64,000 nt of DNA from Neobacillus sp. SuZ13 (GTDB lineage Bacteria > Bacillota > Bacilli > Bacillales > Cytobacillaceae). Under the pieces are notes generated by a model that searched no databases, was not told the DNA's origin, and worked only from the letters and a program-made list of their open reading frames with translations. A program made the translations under genes and the position numbers. Location of the stretch: assembly GCF_030123365.1 (NCBI RefSeq), contig NZ_CP126107.1:5383501-5447500 (forward strand), in the 5' to 3' direction. Of this stretch, positions 61,432 through 64,000 are shown piece after piece (within the stretch, counting starts at the first letter, position 1; each line of letters opens with the position of its first letter).

Positions 61432-61920
61432 ATGCTTGCAACTTTTCTTAGACTAGGGCTTCTCTTAATTCCTTGGTTAACCGTTCCTTTTATGCCGAAA
61501 GATGAGTTAAAAAAGTATACGCCTGTGGCAACATTTGCTTCATTTTTGGTACTAATCGTAAGCTTTTTATCGATCCCATTTAAATGGTGGACTATAAAAG
61601 GCGGACTCAAAACTAAAGCATTCAATGACCTTAGCTTTATATTAGGACCATACTTTGTTGGAACGATTTGGATTTTTCGGATGACATTCGGAAAATTTGG
61701 CCTCTTTGCTTTGATTAATGTATTGATGGATTCCTTCCTATCCTTCCCTTTCACTTGGTTGGCTCAAAAACTAAAGATGTACAAATTAGTAAATTTTAAG
61801 CCAAAACATATTTTTTTCATCTCTACTTCTTTTGCACTTGTTAGCTACATCTACCAGTTATTTATTTCTCGCGATTCTACAGAGAAATTCCATAACCACC
61901 AAAAAACAGGCAGGTACTAG
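61432..61920 (+). CDS. CBO0543-like small integral membrane protein
   Basis: The 162-residue protein has four or five hydrophobic helices with conserved-looking PFKWWTIKGG and GTIWIFRMTFGKFGLF segments, resembling the CBO0543 family of spore-former membrane proteins. Function is unknown. GGTAGGGTGA precedes the ATG. Confidence 0.65.
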   Translation: MLATFLRLGLLLIPWLTVPFMPKDELKKYTPVATFASFLVLIVSFLSIPFKWWTIKGGLKTKAFNDLSFILGPYFVGTIWIFRMTFGKFGLFALINVLMDSFLSFPFTWLAQKLKMYKLVNFKPKHIFFISTSFALVSYIYQLFISRDSTEKFHNHQKTGRY

Positions 61921-61932
61921 TCTGTTTTTTTT
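61901..61932 (+). terminator. Rho-independent terminator after the membrane protein gene
   Basis: AAAAAACAG pairs with CTGTTTTTT, overlapping the end of the coding sequence, and continues as a T run. Confidence 0.75.
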
Positions 61933-62026
61933 GTTACATATGTGGTCATTCCACACTGAATAAATTAATCGGTGTTTTACACACTATTAAGGTAGCTCTT
62001 GACCACATCATGAAAGGAATTCATCC

Positions 62027-63031
62027 ATGAAAAAACGATCTGTACTTCTCTTTAGTTTGTTCTTCCTTCTGCAAATTAATTTATCATCGGCACTTGCAGC
62101 TAATAATCCACGAAATCTATATGAGGTGAAATCGGGCGATTATTTATGGAAAATTGCTAAAACCTATGGGACAACTGCCTCAGACCTAAAACTAATCAAC
62201 GGATTACAATCGGATTTAATCCTTGTTGGTCAAAAACTAAGGGTTCCGATCATGTATGAAGTAGTTGGAGGCGATACACTTTGGAAACTCTCACAAGCCT
62301 TTAATTCAACCGTTTCTTTGATAGCTACTACGAATGGACTCTCCTCCGATCAGATTTATGTAGGGCAAAAATTAAAAATTCCTCCTCAGCAACTGACCAT
62401 GGATGGAAAGTTCATAAGGATGAATCGAGAGGAATTTAAAGATTGGATTTTTAACCACAAATTCACTAGAAAAGTGGGCAAAATTCAACAACATCACACC
62501 TATCAACCCTCTTATCAGCAATTCAATGGGTCGAATCATTTCGCATTGATGAAGGGGATGGAGGAGTATCATATATCGGGGATGAAATGGAGTGAGATCA
62601 GTCAACAATTAACCACCTTTCCGGATGGAACCGTGGTAGTAGGCAGATCTTTTAACAAAGCGCCTGAAGGTTCATTCGGATTACTAAATAAAGAAGCAAT
62701 GCACGCAATCGAAGCAGATGCAATCGCCATTGAAAACGTTGGAAACTTTGATGCAGAACATATGACAGCCGAACAAAAAGAAACAATTGTTACAGTTGCG
62801 GCACTACTTATGTTGAAATACGGATTAACCCCTTCTGTTGACACGATCACCTATCATCATTGGTGGGATATTAATTCAGGAGAACGAGTGTTAGATTACA
62901 GTGAAGGACATGCAGTTAAAACGTGTCCAGGTACTGGATTCTTCGGCGGAAATTCCACCACAGACGCAAAAAACAATTTTTACCCGCTCGTAACACAAAA
63001 AATGCAAGAAATCTTAGCATCGATGCGTTAA
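62027..63031 (+). CDS. secreted LysM N-acetylmuramoyl-L-alanine amidase
   Basis: The 334-residue product has a signal peptide (to about residue 25), two LysM repeats (YEVKSGDYLWKIAKTYG and YEVVGGDTLWKLSQAFN), and an amidase_2/PGRP-type catalytic domain from about 135. In that domain QHHTYQPSY, the late THYHHWWD-type His cluster and HAVKTCPGTGFFGG supply zinc ligands. It should cleave the lactyl-L-alanine bond of peptidoglycan. AAAGGA precedes the ATG. Confidence 0.88.
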   Translation: MKKRSVLLFSLFFLLQINLSSALAANNPRNLYEVKSGDYLWKIAKTYGTTASDLKLINGLQSDLILVGQKLRVPIMYEVVGGDTLWKLSQAFNSTVSLIATTNGLSSDQIYVGQKLKIPPQQLTMDGKFIRMNREEFKDWIFNHKFTRKVGKIQQHHTYQPSYQQFNGSNHFALMKGMEEYHISGMKWSEISQQLTTFPDGTVVVGRSFNKAPEGSFGLLNKEAMHAIEADAIAIENVGNFDAEHMTAEQKETIVTVAALLMLKYGLTPSVDTITYHHWWDINSGERVLDYSEGHAVKTCPGTGFFGGNSTTDAKNNFYPLVTQKMQEILASMR

Positions 63032-63035
63032 GCCA

Positions 63036-63076
63036 CTGGGAGGGTTCTCTTGTGCAGTTGTGTGAACCCTTCCCTG
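63036..63076 (+). terminator. hairpin after the amidase gene
   Basis: GGGAGGGTTC pairs with GAACCCTTCCC. There is no strong T run, so terminator function is only probable. Confidence 0.5.
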
Positions 63077-63206
63077 CTCCTCTTCCCGAACCAAAACACC
63101 CACCTTTTGGGCTTATTCCTTTAATAAAATTATCCAATCTAGTTAAATTTTTCTGGTATAATTTATTCTTAGTATAAAATTTTGAACAGGATAAGGAGAG
63201 TGTATT

Positions 63207-63470
63207 TTGGAAGGTACATTTGGATTACTTTTAAACGTAGTCATCACCATTTATTTAATTATTGATTCTCGTAAGCATGGTAAAAGCCCCGTCCTTTGGG
63301 GAATTCTCGGTTTCTTTTTTGGTGCGATTGCCTTAGGGATTTACTTAATTAAAACAAATCGAAAAGTGCTTGGTTGGATTATTACGATTATTAGTATAAT
63401 CGGTTATGTTGTCTTACTCTTAGTCATTTTATTAGGAGTGGCTCTAATCATGGGCGGAGGATTTTCTTAA
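63207..63470 (+). CDS. small membrane protein of unknown function
   Basis: The 87-residue product has three hydrophobic segments separated by short basic loops (DSRKHGKSPVLWG, KTNRKV) and ends in a Gly-rich tail. The start is TTG with AAGGAGAG spaced correctly. It is followed by its own terminator, which supports a real single gene. Confidence 0.65.
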   Translation: MEGTFGLLLNVVITIYLIIDSRKHGKSPVLWGILGFFFGAIALGIYLIKTNRKVLGWIITIISIIGYVVLLLVILLGVALIMGGGFS

Positions 63471-63515
63471 GCAATCTCCCCATAGGTTTATAAAGGGGAA
63501 TATACAAAACTATTA

Positions 63516-63550
63516 AAAACCATGCTGATTAAACAGCATGGTTTTTTGTT
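63516..63550 (+). terminator. Rho-independent terminator after the small membrane gene
   Basis: AAAACCATGCTG pairs with CAGCATGGTTTT, followed by T residues. Confidence 0.9.
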
Positions 63551-63689
63551 TTGTATCAATCACCTTGTTATTTTTCTATAAAGTAATCCTCCAATTATCT
63601 GAATCTAATAATTAGTTTGTTATTTACAAGATGCGAATAAATGTATATAATCCTATATAAATACTAGGAATTGTTAGGGCGTGCGGATT

Positions 63690-64000
63690 ATGAGTATAGG
63701 GATTACATTGATGGGTTTACTTGTAGGTTTTTTGGTAGGATTGACGGGTGTAGGCGGAGCAGCACTCCTAACTCCAGTGCTAATTTTAATAGGGGTTAAT
63801 CCTTCAATTGCTGTAGGTACAGACCTTGTTTATAATTCAATCACAAAGCTATTCGGACTTGTTCAACATTGGCGACAAAAAACAGTTAATCTTCAGATGG
63901 TAAAGTATTTAGCAATGGGAAGTATTCCTAGTGCAGTCATTGCAATTGGTTCCCTTCACTATTTTGAAGCATATTACCACAATCAAGAACAGATTATTAG
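63690..64000 (+). CDS. TSUP family (TauE/SafE) transporter, cut by the window end
   Basis: The open frame begins ATGAGTATAGGG and runs to the window edge (103 codons seen). It reads GLLVGFLVGLTGVGGAALLTPVLI, then VGTDLVYNSITKLFGLVQHWRQKTV, which is the first repeat of TSUP sulfite/sulfonate or organic-anion exporters. A TAGGG-like ribosome site precedes it. The C-terminal half lies outside the window. Confidence 0.85.
   Translation, partial: MSIGITLMGLLVGFLVGLTGVGGAALLTPVLILIGVNPSIAVGTDLVYNSITKLFGLVQHWRQKTVNLQMVKYLAMGSIPSAVIAIGSLHYFEAYYHNQEQII

Noticed and set aside
1..64000. CRISPR arrays, tRNA, rRNA, T-box leaders and prophage genes
   Set aside because: No regularly spaced repeats, T-box core or RNA gene sequences were seen on reading the window; this was by eye and not by a covariance or profile search.

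Overview
The window looks like chromosome from a low-GC, Gram-positive, spore-former-type Bacillaceae (Bacillus sensu lato). The evidence is strong AGGAGG-type ribosome sites, GTG and TTG starts, an S-box (SAM) riboswitch, a BirA box, cre-like sites and close counterparts of B. subtilis genes (bioY-yhfT-yhfS, yodT/yodS/yodR/kamA/yokU, ypuA, isp, ltrA). No rRNA, tRNA, CRISPR array, prophage or complete insertion sequence was seen. One MITE-like element is present.

Layout. 0-12 kb: a membrane alpha/beta hydrolase, LtrA, an MFS carrier, a secreted GDPD-PhoD fusion phosphodiesterase behind a four-hexamer PhoP box, a DUF3311/sodium-symporter pair, a DUF4309-NagZ fusion and a LysM-3D wall protein. 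12-19 kb (minus strand): a BirA-controlled bioY-yhfT-yhfS group extended by two hotdog dehydratases, then an S-box-controlled mmuP-mmuM pair for S-methylmethionine use. 19-23 kb: a DUF2294 protein, a TRIC-type channel with a long terminated leader, and a secreted PHP phosphoesterase flanked by decayed copies of genes found at 2.7-6.9 kb.

22.8-35.8 kb looks like a methylated-amine/betaine catabolic island. It holds an AraC regulator, an aromatic ammonia-lyase homologue that has lost the MIO-forming Ala-Ser-Gly triad (ergothionase-like trimethylamine elimination is one candidate), an MFS carrier, a monomeric sarcosine oxidase and a second DUF3311/symporter pair. It ends in a sigma-54 operon (CntA-like Rieske oxygenase, aldehyde dehydrogenase, D-malate/tartrate dehydrogenase) divergent from its own PAS/AAA+ activator. 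The enzyme order and stereochemistry fit L-carnitine -> trimethylamine + (R)-malic semialdehyde -> D-malate -> pyruvate. No dedicated Rieske reductase is present.

35.9-40 kb holds an intracellular subtilisin coupled to an endonuclease, a SurA_N lipoprotein and YpuA. 40-58.2 kb is a long same-strand block for lysine or lysine-derived compounds: CoA-transferase, thiolase, two aminotransferases, a succinate-semialdehyde-type dehydrogenase, an M81 metallohydrolase, a GNAT acetyltransferase, KamA, YokU, a polar amino acid ABC importer, a four-gene HcnABC/opine-oxidase-like flavoprotein complex with its BFD iron-sulfur domain as a separate gene, and a LysP-like permease. Together they could take lysine through beta-lysine and 4-acetamidobutyrate to succinate and acetyl-CoA. 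The last 6 kb hold an azoreductase, an alpha/beta hydrolase, a small sigma factor, small membrane proteins, a LysM-amidase and the start of a TSUP transporter cut by the window edge.
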